Source of the DNA: an uncultured Pseudomonas sp.
Lineage (GTDB): Bacteria > Pseudomonadota > Gammaproteobacteria > Pseudomonadales > Pseudomonadaceae
DNA: 11,154 nucleotides
Reading direction: 5' to 3'
Assembly: GCF_946885885.1 (NCBI RefSeq)
Contig: NZ_CAMPHN010000140.1
Span: 1-11,154 of the forward strand
Position 1 is the first letter of the stretch. Each line of letters starts with the position of its first letter. Below, one piece after another: positions 1-5,695 of this stretch. Made by a program: the position numbers and the translations under genes. Below the pieces are notes generated by a model. It had not been told where the DNA came from. It saw only the letters and a list, made by a program, of their open reading frames with translations, and did no database searches.

Positions 1-42
1 GGCCGGGTGTAATCCGGACAAAACTGCGCATGCACCACCGCT

Positions 43-74
43 CCCGGATTGCGCCGTAGGCTTATACGGGCTAC
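43..74 (-). repeat. GTAGCC...CCGGG palindromic intergenic repeat, copy 1
   Basis: Read on the minus strand, this stretch begins GTAGCCCGTATAAG and ends GGCGCAATCCGGG. The same head and tail recur at 704-733, 742-771 (inverted) and 11027-11047. The CCCG head can pair with the CCGGG tail to form a short hairpin. It lies just downstream of the thioesterase stop codon. The sharing is visible directly; calling it a dispersed genomic repeat is inference from the four copies in one window. Confidence 0.6.
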
Positions 75-115
75 GAGATCGCGCGTCTCTCGTCCGATAC
101 CAGCGGGAGACTGCC

Positions 116-610
116 TCAGACATCGCGCCCATGGGCCATGGCCGCCAACTGCGAGGTATCGACCCGCACGAAGACCGAATCGCCCACGGCGGTGAGCACG
201 TCGCCGGCATACACTTCGCAGATCACTCGGGTCTTGCGCCCCACCTCGCCCTCGACCCAGGCGCGCAGGGTCAACGGCACGCCCATCGGCGTCGGTTTGA
301 TGAACTTGATCCCGAGGTTGCCGGTGACGCAATCGATACGCGGCAAGCTATCGGCCGGGCGATTCTCGGCGCGGTAGTGGTAAGCCATCGCCGTCCAGTT
401 CGAATGGCAATCGACCAGCATGGCGATCAGCCCGCCATACACCAGATCGGGCCAACCGCAATATTTGGCATCCGGCAGGTGCTCGGCGACCACCGACTGA
501 CCATCCTCGGCCCAATGGCTTTTGATCTGCAACCCCTGGTGGTTGCGGCTGCCGCAACCGTAACAGACGCCTTGCGGCGCGGCCTGATCTTGCAGTGGGA
601 CGTGGCTCAT
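116..610 (-). CDS. PaaI-like hotdog-fold acyl-CoA thioesterase
   Basis: A 164-residue cytoplasmic protein that probably hydrolyses an acyl-CoA thioester; the substrate cannot be told from sequence. The length and pattern fit a single hotdog domain of the PaaI/4HBT superfamily. The segment DLVYGGLIAMLVDCHSNW (residues 55-72) corresponds to the family's HGG...D helix, and the C-terminal strands GIKFIKPTP and LTLRAWVEG follow as expected. Two features are odd: Tyr58 stands where PaaI enzymes usually have the His of HGG, and residues 16-19 form a CxxC motif (CYGC) near the N-terminus. The frame stays open upstream to 760, but the ATG at 610 is preferred because homology-like sequence begins there and AGGA lies about 8 nt upstream. 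The extension would also run through palindromic repeats. About 190 bp separate it from the upstream transporter gene, so co-transcription is uncertain. Confidence 0.85.
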   Translation of the reverse strand: MSHVPLQDQAAPQGVCYGCGSRNHQGLQIKSHWAEDGQSVVAEHLPDAKYCGWPDLVYGGLIAMLVDCHSNWTAMAYHYRAENRPADSLPRIDCVTGNLGIKFIKPTPMGVPLTLRAWVEGEVGRKTRVICEVYAGDVLTAVGDSVFVRVDTSQLAAMAHGRDV

Positions 611-703
611 GGAGACGATCCTGTAGTTGATTCGGGTAAATCTGCGGGTGGCAGAGTATCGCCTCGGAGCTAAAGGCGCACCGCCCAAAAGGACATCGCA
701 CCT

Positions 704-733
704 GTAGCCTGGATAAGCGCAGCGCAATCCGGG
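704..733 (+). repeat. GTAGCC...CCGGG palindromic repeat, copy 2
   Basis: Begins GTAGCCTGGATAAGCGC and ends GCGCAATCCGGG. With the inverted copy at 742-771 it forms a head-to-head doublet, separated by 8 bp, in the gap between the transporter and the thioesterase. Such doublets can fold into a long cruciform or RNA hairpin and are reminiscent of REP pairs. It may end or stabilise the transporter transcript, but no T-tract is present. Confidence 0.65.
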
Positions 734-741
734 ATTGGTTA

Positions 742-771
742 CCCGGATGCGCCAAGGCATATTCGGGCTAC
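742..771 (-). repeat. GTAGCC...CCGGG palindromic repeat, copy 3 (inverted partner)
   Basis: On the minus strand it begins GTAGCCCGAATATGCC and ends GGCGCATCCGGG. It is the inverted partner of the copy at 704-733. The doublet lies about 30 bp after the stop codon of the minus-strand transporter gene. Confidence 0.65.
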
Positions 772-803
772 CGAAAGCGTTGATGCAACCCCACCACTAA
801 CCG

Positions 804-1706
804 CTAACCGCGCGCGGCAACCACCGACACTGGCAGCGCCTTGGCTTTGCGAAACACCAACACGTTGCCGAGCATCACCAGCAGCAGGCCGAACAACGCA
901 GTGAGCGTCCACTGATAGCCCTCGAGAAATACCGAGATATTCAGCGCCACCACCGGAAACAACACCGTGCAGTAGGCCGCCCGCTCCGGCCCCATGCGTC
1001 CGACCAGGGTCAGGTAGGCGGTGAAGCCGATCACCGAACCGGGAATCGCCAGGTACAGCAGCGAGCCGACATAGCGCGTGCTCCACTCGAACGTGAAGGG
1101 CGTGCCGCTGACCAGGCAGATCAGCACCAGCATTAGCGCGCCATACAGCATGCCCCAGGCATTGGTGGTCAGCGGTTTCAGGCCGGCCTTCTGCTGCAAG
1201 CTGGAGAGCAGATTGCCGGCGGAGAAGCACAGCGTGCCGATCAGCGCCAAACCTATCCCCAACAGGGTTTCGCGGCTGGCGGCGTGCCCGGCCAGTTCGG
1301 GCCAGAACAACAAACCCAAGCCCGCCAGCCCCAGGGCGCCGCCGGCCAACACATTGGCGGCGATCCGCTGTTTGAAGAACAGCCGGGCATTCAACGCATT
1401 CCACAGCGTCGCCGTGGAAAAGATCACCGCGATCAAGCCGCTGGGTATCCACTGGCTGGCGGTGTAGAAACACAGGAAATTGATGCAGAACAGGCACACA
1501 CCCTGAGCCAGGCAAATCGCCTGGCCGCGGCCATCGACCTTTTGCAGCCGCCCGCTGAGCATCAGCACGGCGAACAGCACCGCCGCGGCCAGGGCGAAGC
1601 GATAGACGATGGACGCGGCAACCGCGACCTCGCCCAGCTGCAGCTTGATGGCGATCCAGGTGGTGCCCCAGATCAGTACGGTCAATAGATACAACGACAG
1701 GTTCAT
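804..1706 (-). CDS. EamA-domain drug/metabolite transporter (DMT superfamily)
   Basis: A 300-residue inner-membrane protein with about ten hydrophobic helices, matching two tandem EamA domains of five helices each. Family members move amino acids, other metabolites or toxic compounds across the inner membrane, usually outward; the substrate here is unknown. The first helix carries LYLLTVLIWGTTWIAIKLQ, a typical EamA start with a WG(T/S)xxxxIK pattern. The second half contains the paired GSVIGFTAYLTLVGRMGPERA segment (about residues 223-243), also characteristic of the second repeat. Length and helix number are normal. The start at 1706 is supported by GGGAG 7 nt upstream on the minus strand. 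It is transcribed divergently from the M23 peptidase gene, with a 144-bp repeat element in the shared upstream region. Confidence 0.92.
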   Translation of the reverse strand: MNLSLYLLTVLIWGTTWIAIKLQLGEVAVAASIVYRFALAAAVLFAVLMLSGRLQKVDGRGQAICLAQGVCLFCINFLCFYTASQWIPSGLIAVIFSTATLWNALNARLFFKQRIAANVLAGGALGLAGLGLLFWPELAGHAASRETLLGIGLALIGTLCFSAGNLLSSLQQKAGLKPLTTNAWGMLYGALMLVLICLVSGTPFTFEWSTRYVGSLLYLAIPGSVIGFTAYLTLVGRMGPERAAYCTVLFPVVALNISVFLEGYQWTLTALFGLLLVMLGNVLVFRKAKALPVSVVAARG

Positions 1707-1824
1707 CGCACGACTCCCGGTAGATAGCCAAAAGTCTGCGCCGCGCCTGAACCGGACGCTTGCACAAAGTTGCGGATTTCAGGGGGCGGCGTTTTTACAA
1801 AACAGCGGAGCCGACATTGTCTTT

Positions 1825-1968
1825 GGCTATGTACCCGTTAGGTGTTGCATGCAATGGGTAGGTTGGCGCTGAGCGCAGCGAAGCCCAACAGCCCCGTAGG
1901 GTGCGGCCCTTACAAGCAGGGCCACTCCTCCCCGAACGCCCCATGCAACACCTGATTGGTACATAGCC
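1825..1968. repeat. MITE-like element with 26-bp terminal inverted repeats
   Basis: The left end (1825-1850, starting GGCTATGTACC and ending AGGTGTTGCAT) matches the reverse complement of the right end (1943-1968) at 23 of 26 positions. All three differences fall in the 4-nt block after GTACC. A TTT triplet flanks both outer ends and could be a 3-bp target duplication, although three T's are weak evidence. The interior holds no credible gene. It contains a GTAGG...CCAAC hairpin repeat (1858-1889) and a GGCCCT/AGGGCC hairpin (1905-1923). The size and structure fit a non-autonomous transposable element mobilised in trans; the parent element is not identified. Confidence 0.5.
1858..1889 (+). repeat. 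GTAGG...GAGCGCAGCG...CC hairpin repeat, copy A
   Basis: This 32-bp unit has the core TGAGCGCAGCGA and matches the unit at 8047-8078 in 27 of 32 positions. The ends pair as GTTGG (1862-1866) with CCAAC (1885-1889). In the other copy the same positions read GATGG and CCATC, so the pairing is preserved by a double change. It is embedded in the MITE-like element. Confidence 0.55.
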
Positions 1969-2029
1969 TTTACTTTCCCCGGCGTAATAAGCTCGTGCCC
2001 CTCGCACATCGCCACAGCAAAGGAGCTGC

Positions 2030-2542
2030 ATGAAACGCCCACGCAAACGCTACCTGCTTCTCCTGGTAATACTCGCCTGGCTATTCGCCCCGGAGAGGCC
2101 GCGGATACCCGTGCTCGGCGCCAGCACCAAGGATTGGAACCTAAAAAGTTTCTGGTTCGAACCCTGGGGCCGTTCCGGGGTGCACAAGGGCATCGATATC
2201 TTCGCCCGCCGCGGCACTCCGGTGGTGGCGCCGACCTATGGGCTGGTGCTGTTCCGCGGCGAAATCGACATGGGTGGCAAAGTGGTCCTCATGCTGGGGC
2301 CGAAATGGCGCTTGCACTACTTCGCCCATCTCGACAGCCTGGACGTCTACCCTGGCCAACCGCTAATGCCCGACAAGCGGCTTGGCACCCTGGGCGATAC
2401 CGGCAATGCCCGCGGCAAGCCGCCCCACCTGCATTACACCATCGTCACGCTGGCGCCCTACCCCTGGCGCATCGACGGCAGCAGCCAGGGCTGGAAGAAG
2501 ATGTTCTACCTCGACCCGGATCGGATACTCCGCAACCAATAG
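2030..2542 (+). CDS. Membrane-anchored M23 family (LytM-type) metallopeptidase
   Basis: A 170-residue zinc peptidase of the M23 family, expected to act in the periplasm on peptidoglycan peptide cross-bridges. After a basic start (MKRPRKR), residues 8-20 form one hydrophobic segment that should act as an uncleaved anchor or signal peptide. The catalytic domain follows almost at once. HKGID supplies zinc ligands His52 and Asp56. YFAHL supplies His100, and HLH gives His133 and the zinc ligand His135, so the active site appears complete. The protein is short for the family because it lacks LysM, coiled-coil or long linker regions, and its substrate could be a small cell-wall fragment or a peptide. 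AAGGAG lies 4-5 nt before the ATG, which fixes the start. It appears to be a single-gene unit; no terminator hairpin is visible after the stop. Confidence 0.9.
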   Translation: MKRPRKRYLLLLVILAWLFAPERPRIPVLGASTKDWNLKSFWFEPWGRSGVHKGIDIFARRGTPVVAPTYGLVLFRGEIDMGGKVVLMLGPKWRLHYFAHLDSLDVYPGQPLMPDKRLGTLGDTGNARGKPPHLHYTIVTLAPYPWRIDGSSQGWKKMFYLDPDRILRNQ

Positions 2543-2741
2543 CCCGGCCAAGGGCACTTCTATTTCTTAATAATTAATCACTACTTAAATAGCGATTGAT
2601 ACCTCGTACAAATATATATAGCCATTCGACATCAATGCCACTGAGAACTAATTTAAACAGGCACGAGCACAGTAAAAAACAATGACCGGCACATGCTCCA
2701 TAAAAACCGGTCGTAACTTAGTGCGGCCTGAGGGTTGCAGC
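2543..2741 (+). promoter_or_regulatory. AT-rich leader upstream of the solute-binding protein gene
   Basis: This gap is clearly richer in A and T than its surroundings, with runs such as AATAATTAATCA and AAATATATATAG. It probably contains the promoter of the following gene, but no -35/-10 pair with good spacing stands out. Near its 3' end is an inverted repeat, GACCGG (2684-2689) and CCGGTC (2707-2712), with a 17-nt spacer. The site sits about 30 bp before the start codon and could be a leader hairpin or an operator. Confidence 0.35.
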
Positions 2742-3491
2742 ATGGCCATTACAAAACTGATCGTAATTATAATCACGACCATTATTTCGATATTGACGCA
2801 TGCCGCTTCCCCTTGGGAAAACCTCGATTTCATCACCGAAGAATTTCCGCCCTACAACTACACGGAGAGCGGCATAGCCCGCGGCATCACGGTCGATGTG
2901 CTACTGGAGTCGGCCGCGTTGGCCGGGCTGCCCCTCGAACGCCGGCACATCCGCTCGATGCCCTGGGCCCGCGGTTATCAGATGGCGCAGAAAGGCCCTG
3001 GCGTGCTGCTGTTCTCGATGACCCGCACCAACGATCGCGAGCACCTGTTCAAGTGGGTCGGACCGATCGTGCCCACCCGCATCATCTTGCTGGCGCGCCG
3101 TGGCCAACAACTGCGGATGACCAAACCAAGCGATCTGAGCGCCTATAAAATCGGCGTCATTCGCGACGATATCGGCCATCAACTGCTCAACCAACTGGGT
3201 ATTGGAAACGAGGACCTGCAGATTTCGTCCAGCGCGGTGGGCTTGGCGAATATGCTGGAAAGAGGCCGCATCGATTTTTGGGCCTATGACGAAATCACCG
3301 CCATCTGGTTTATCAAGAAGTTGGGCCTCGACAGCACGCGCTTCACCTCGGCGTATACCCTTAAAGATGGCGAAACCTATTACGCCTTCAGCCTGGATAC
3401 CGACGACACGCAATTAGCCGCCCTGCAAAAAGGCCTGGACCAACTGAAACAACAACAGCGCTATCTGGATATCATCAACGCCTATAAATAA
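2742..3491 (+). CDS. Periplasmic solute-binding protein, family 3 type (orphan)
   Basis: A 249-residue precursor of a periplasmic binding protein of the SBP_bac_3/PBPb type, the family that binds amino acids and similar small polar ligands. Residues 1-21 form a signal peptide (MAITKLIVIIITTIISILTHA) with probable cleavage near Ala21 or Ala22. The mature part starts with a strand and the motif EEFPPYNY, then IARGITVDVL, followed by a conserved RSMPWARGY segment. It ends after an amphipathic C-terminal helix. An upstream in-frame ATG at 2682 exists, but GAGGG lies 7 nt before the ATG at 2742 and the signal peptide begins there. No permease or ATPase gene is nearby. It may therefore serve a distant transporter or act as a sensor; many pseudomonad paralogues occur alone in this way. 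The ligand is unknown. Confidence 0.85.
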   Translation: MAITKLIVIIITTIISILTHAASPWENLDFITEEFPPYNYTESGIARGITVDVLLESAALAGLPLERRHIRSMPWARGYQMAQKGPGVLLFSMTRTNDREHLFKWVGPIVPTRIILLARRGQQLRMTKPSDLSAYKIGVIRDDIGHQLLNQLGIGNEDLQISSSAVGLANMLERGRIDFWAYDEITAIWFIKKLGLDSTRFTSAYTLKDGETYYAFSLDTDDTQLAALQKGLDQLKQQQRYLDIINAYK

Positions 3492-3842
3492 GGCTCTTCG
3501 CAGAATGTGGGGGGCAGTGTCGATTGACGCTGGATTGTCTGGTTTGCGTTTTCGGATCGCTGCGCGCTCTCCCCCCTAGGCCCAGCCTGCGACTGTTACT
3601 TTGCTACGTAGCTCTTACTTGCCCGAGACCAAGCAACCAAAGAGAAGCCCCCCGAAGCGAGGCCAGTCGATCGCCGAGGGGCCGTTCTTCAGCTGGCGTG
3701 ATCCTCGTATGTGGGCTATTCCGGTAAAAGGCCGGTCCAAATATAAGTGTTACAGACCGGCGCCTGACCTCAGGAAAAAAGGCAAGGCGCCAACGGCACA
3801 AAGACCTGCCTCTTCGCGTCTATTTCGATAGGAGTGCACTCT
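3492..3842. other. Non-coding region before the diguanylate cyclase
   Basis: About 350 bases without a credible gene. The middle (about 3591-3660) reads GTTACTTTGCT... then AGCAACCAAAGAGAAG, resembling a diverged copy of the GTTACTTT...AACCAAAG intergenic repeats I recall from Pseudomonas genomes. Small open frames here look like shadows of that repeat. A stem GCCGGTC (3731-3737)/GACCGGC (3755-3761) with a 17-nt loop is followed by a GGCGCC pair (3759-3764 and 3786-3791). No T-tract follows either, so they are not obvious terminators. The region ends with AGGAG at 3830-3834, directly before a small open frame. Confidence 0.45.
3731..3791 (+). other. Overlapping inverted repeats (possible leader RNA structure or operator)
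   Basis: GCCGGTC (3731-3737) pairs with GACCGGC (3755-3761) across 17 nt. GGCGCC (3759-3764) pairs with GGCGCC (3786-3791), enclosing a smaller CCTGA/TCAGG stem (3763-3774). The two main stems overlap by 3 nt and so exclude each other, as alternative RNA structures do. This may be chance in GC-rich DNA. Confidence 0.3.
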
Positions 3843-3890
3843 ATGTTTTGCAGCCGGCAGAGCCCGGTTGCAATTCTCGCCAGACGTTAG
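3843..3890 (+). CDS. Possible 15-codon leader peptide upstream of the diguanylate cyclase
   Basis: A short open frame reading MFCSRQSPVAILARR, then TAG. It has a better ribosome-binding site (AGGAG at 3830-3834, 8 nt before the ATG) than the diguanylate cyclase gene it precedes. Its stop lies 10 nt before that gene's ATG. The arrangement would allow translational coupling or attenuation by the leader. The peptide matches nothing I recognise, and so short a frame can arise by chance. It should be read as a hypothesis. Confidence 0.3.
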   Translation: MFCSRQSPVAILARR

Positions 3891-3900
3891 AGAGCGAGCC

Positions 3901-5061
3901 ATGCCAGACCCTCTTTCCGAGCAAAGCGCCGCGCAAGCGACAGCAACACCGTCGGCCCAGGAGGCCATGGTACGGTTGCGGGAAGAATTCCGCCGGACGA
4001 GCACCAAGGCGCACCGGCTGGCGGCGAACGGAATCCTGATCTTTATCTTTCTCGACCTCGGGTTGCTCAGCGGTTATTGGGCGACCGGAGCGGTCCGCCC
4101 TATCGAGATAACGGTTTTCGCGCTCGCAGGCTTCGGTGAGGTAGCGATTTTCCGCTTCGCCATTGCACGCGGCTGGCATCTTCAGGGTTCCGGCGTCGGT
4201 CTGGCGGCGGGAATGACCTGTCTCGTTTCGGCGCACATGCTGGTTTTTGCCTTCTATGTGCCGCAGGTGGGGCTGCTGATGCTGATGACGCTCATCACGG
4301 TGATCGCGATGACTGCCCTGACGCTGCCGATGAAGTACGCGGTCGCACTGTGCCTCATGCTCGGCTTGTGCAGCGGCGTGCTGATGGGCGTGCACGACAC
4401 CGAGCTGACAATGCCGATGCGCACCTGGGTCGAGCAGGTTCTGAGTGCATTGTGGTTCACCATGCTCCTGGGACGTGGCGCCCTGCTCAATCTCAAGGGC
4501 CAGGAACTGAGGGCCGCTCTGGCGCGCAAGAACAAGGCCCTGGCGAAGGCGCTGGATCAGTTGGAACTATTGGCCACCCGGGATGAGCTGACCGGCATGC
4601 TCAACCGCCGCGCAGCGATGCAGATTCTCGCCGAGGAGGCGACTCGCTCCAGGCGCACCGAGCGCCCCTTCAGCATCGCGCTGTTCGATGTCGACAAGTT
4701 CAAACAGATCAATGACCGACTGGGCCATGGAACGGGCGACCAAGTGTTGAAGCAATTCGCAGCAGTGATAAAAACGGCCGTCCGCGATACGGACCGCTTC
4801 GCACGCATTGGCGGAGAAGAGTTCCTGCTGGTCATGCCCGAACAGCCAGACCCGCAAAGCGCCGCACAAGTCGCAGACCGCTTGCGCGTGCTGGTCGAAC
4901 AGCACGCATGGGGCAGCGTGGACCAGAGCCTGGCGGTGACGGTGTCCATAGGCATAGCCACCTTGCATGCCGCGGAGACGGTGGAGCAGTTGATGGCGCG
5001 TGCGGACAAGGCCCTTTACGTCGCCAAAGAGCAAGGGCGCAATCGGGTTTGTCTGGGTTGA
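3901..5061 (+). CDS. Membrane diguanylate cyclase (GGDEF domain, active)
   Basis: A 386-residue inner-membrane enzyme expected to make cyclic di-GMP from two GTP. The N-terminal half has about six hydrophobic helices between residues 42 and 195 and forms an uncharacterised membrane sensor. A basic, probably coiled-coil linker (about 198-225) leads into the GGDEF domain, which opens with ATRDELTGMLNRR (about 225-237). Asp263 and Asp265 in FDVDKF are the metal-site region. The active-site motif is GGEEF (304-308), fully catalytic in type. RDTD (295-298), five residues earlier, is an intact RxxD inhibitory site, so product feedback is expected. The frame is open upstream to a TTG at 3868, but the ATG at 3901 is preferred; its ribosome-binding site is weak (GAGAG), which fits coupling to the small frame ahead. 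The sensed signal is unknown. Confidence 0.9.
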   Translation: MPDPLSEQSAAQATATPSAQEAMVRLREEFRRTSTKAHRLAANGILIFIFLDLGLLSGYWATGAVRPIEITVFALAGFGEVAIFRFAIARGWHLQGSGVGLAAGMTCLVSAHMLVFAFYVPQVGLLMLMTLITVIAMTALTLPMKYAVALCLMLGLCSGVLMGVHDTELTMPMRTWVEQVLSALWFTMLLGRGALLNLKGQELRAALARKNKALAKALDQLELLATRDELTGMLNRRAAMQILAEEATRSRRTERPFSIALFDVDKFKQINDRLGHGTGDQVLKQFAAVIKTAVRDTDRFARIGGEEFLLVMPEQPDPQSAAQVADRLRVLVEQHAWGSVDQSLAVTVSIGIATLHAAETVEQLMARADKALYVAKEQGRNRVCLG

Positions 5062-5070
5062 GCCGGCTTC

Positions 5071-5098
5071 CGTTCGATCGATCTTCTCCTCGAACGGG
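5071..5098 (+). terminator. Hairpin after the diguanylate cyclase gene
   Basis: CCGTTCGA (5071-5078) pairs perfectly with TCGAACGG (5091-5098) across a 12-nt loop, starting 9 nt after the stop codon. No T-tract follows, so it is at best a weak or factor-dependent terminator. It marks the boundary with the type III cassette downstream. Confidence 0.35.
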
Positions 5099-5176
5099 AA
5101 ACGGGCTCGGGCCAGGTTTCGGACGTCGTCGCCAATCGACACCGCTTCTCCGGTCGCTGGCCAGTCATTGAGCAAC

Positions 5177-5204
5177 GGAACCGACCGCTCCCCTCTCTCA
5201 CTCA
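5177..5204 (+). promoter_or_regulatory. Candidate hrp box (HrpL-type ECF sigma promoter)
   Basis: GGAACC (5177-5182), 15 nt, then TCACTCA (5198-5204). The consensus hrp box recognised by the ECF sigma factor HrpL is GGAACC-N15/16-CCACNNA, so only one base differs (T for the first C). The site ends 43 nt before the chaperone ATG, a normal promoter distance. Its position ahead of a chaperone-effector pair is what raises confidence. No HrpL gene lies in the window. Confidence 0.6.
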
Positions 5205-5247
5205 TAGATCGACGTAATCATCCCACCGAGTAAGAAACGACGATGCT

Positions 5248-5664
5248 ATGAACGCCCGTGAAATGACCCGCCAATTGCTGCGCGAATATAGCCACCAAAC
5301 CAATAAGCCACATATAGAACTCAATGAGTTGGGGGCGGCTGTGGTAGCGGTCGATCCCGATGTGAAAATCACCCTCTATCTGGGCGAACAGGCCGACAGC
5401 CTGCTGTTTCTGGCTGACATTCTTTCCCTGACGCCCTCACCTCGCGATGACCTCTTGCTTCGTGCTCTGCTGACGCACGCTTTCCCCGGCTACCGCACTC
5501 GTGGTGGCGCCCTGCTTATCAATGAAGCCAGCAATAATCTGGTCTTCAGCTACGAGAAAAAATTGGCCGAGCTGGCCCCGGTTACGCTGGAAAACCTGAT
5601 CGGCAACCTGTCGGAGACTGTGCTGTATTTCCGCCGCAAGGCCGCTGAATTGCGTATGGCTTGA
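5248..5664 (+). CDS. CesT-like type III secretion chaperone
   Basis: A 138-residue, slightly acidic cytoplasmic protein with the size and secondary-structure pattern of class I type III secretion chaperones of the CesT/Tir-chaperone family. An N-terminal helix (REMTRQLLREYSHQ) is followed by strands IELNELGAAVVAV, KITLYLGEQ and DSLLFLADI. Then come a helix DDLLLRALLTHAF, the strands GALLINEASNNLVFSYEK, and a long C-terminal helix (114-136). Chaperones of this class bind the disordered N-terminal region of one effector and deliver it to the secretion ATPase. The gene lies 31 nt before the candidate effector gene and behind a candidate hrp box, the usual order for such a pair. The ribosome-binding site is weak. 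An out-of-frame ATG-CTA-TGA overlaps the start codon and is probably irrelevant. The call rests on fold pattern and context rather than a diagnostic motif. Confidence 0.75.
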   Translation: MNAREMTRQLLREYSHQTNKPHIELNELGAAVVAVDPDVKITLYLGEQADSLLFLADILSLTPSPRDDLLLRALLTHAFPGYRTRGGALLINEASNNLVFSYEKKLAELAPVTLENLIGNLSETVLYFRRKAAELRMA

Positions 5665-5695
5665 ACATGGAGATCCGAACTTTTACGAGGTTTAT

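Larger units (their letters stand above)
1707..2029. other. Divergent intergenic region
   Basis: These 323 bases separate the transporter from the peptidase gene and must carry both promoters. About 120 bp on the transporter side and 60 bp on the peptidase side flank a 144-bp inverted-repeat element (1825-1968). I see no convincing sigma-70 promoter on either strand. The only clear signal is the ribosome-binding site AGGAG at 2021-2025 for the peptidase. Confidence 0.6.

Noticed and set aside
739..1767. 342-codon minus-strand frame over the EamA gene
   Set aside because: It is the alternative frame of the transporter. It is rich in Arg and Gly, while the other frame gives ten clean membrane helices.
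1795..2046. Small minus-strand frames over the MITE-like element
   Set aside because: They are translations of terminal repeats and hairpins, without a ribosome-binding site or recognisable product.
2136..2163. Second hrp box (GGAACC at 2136)
   Set aside because: It is inside the M23 gene, and no CCACNNA-like half follows at 15-17 nt.
3795..3809. Sigma-54 promoter (GG...GC) upstream of the cyclase
   Set aside because: The GG and GC elements are 11 nt apart instead of 10 and the surrounding bases fit poorly.
3524..3831. Overlapping small open frames on both strands before the diguanylate cyclase
   Set aside because: They lie in repeat-like intergenic sequence, lack good ribosome-binding sites and overlap one another in different frames. 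The apparent proteins are low-complexity Arg/Ser/Pro sequence.
3731..3842. Cyclic di-GMP riboswitch (GEMM) ahead of the cyclase
   Set aside because: Stems and a CACAAAG stretch are present, but the conserved GEMM core and tetraloop-receptor layout are not recognisable.
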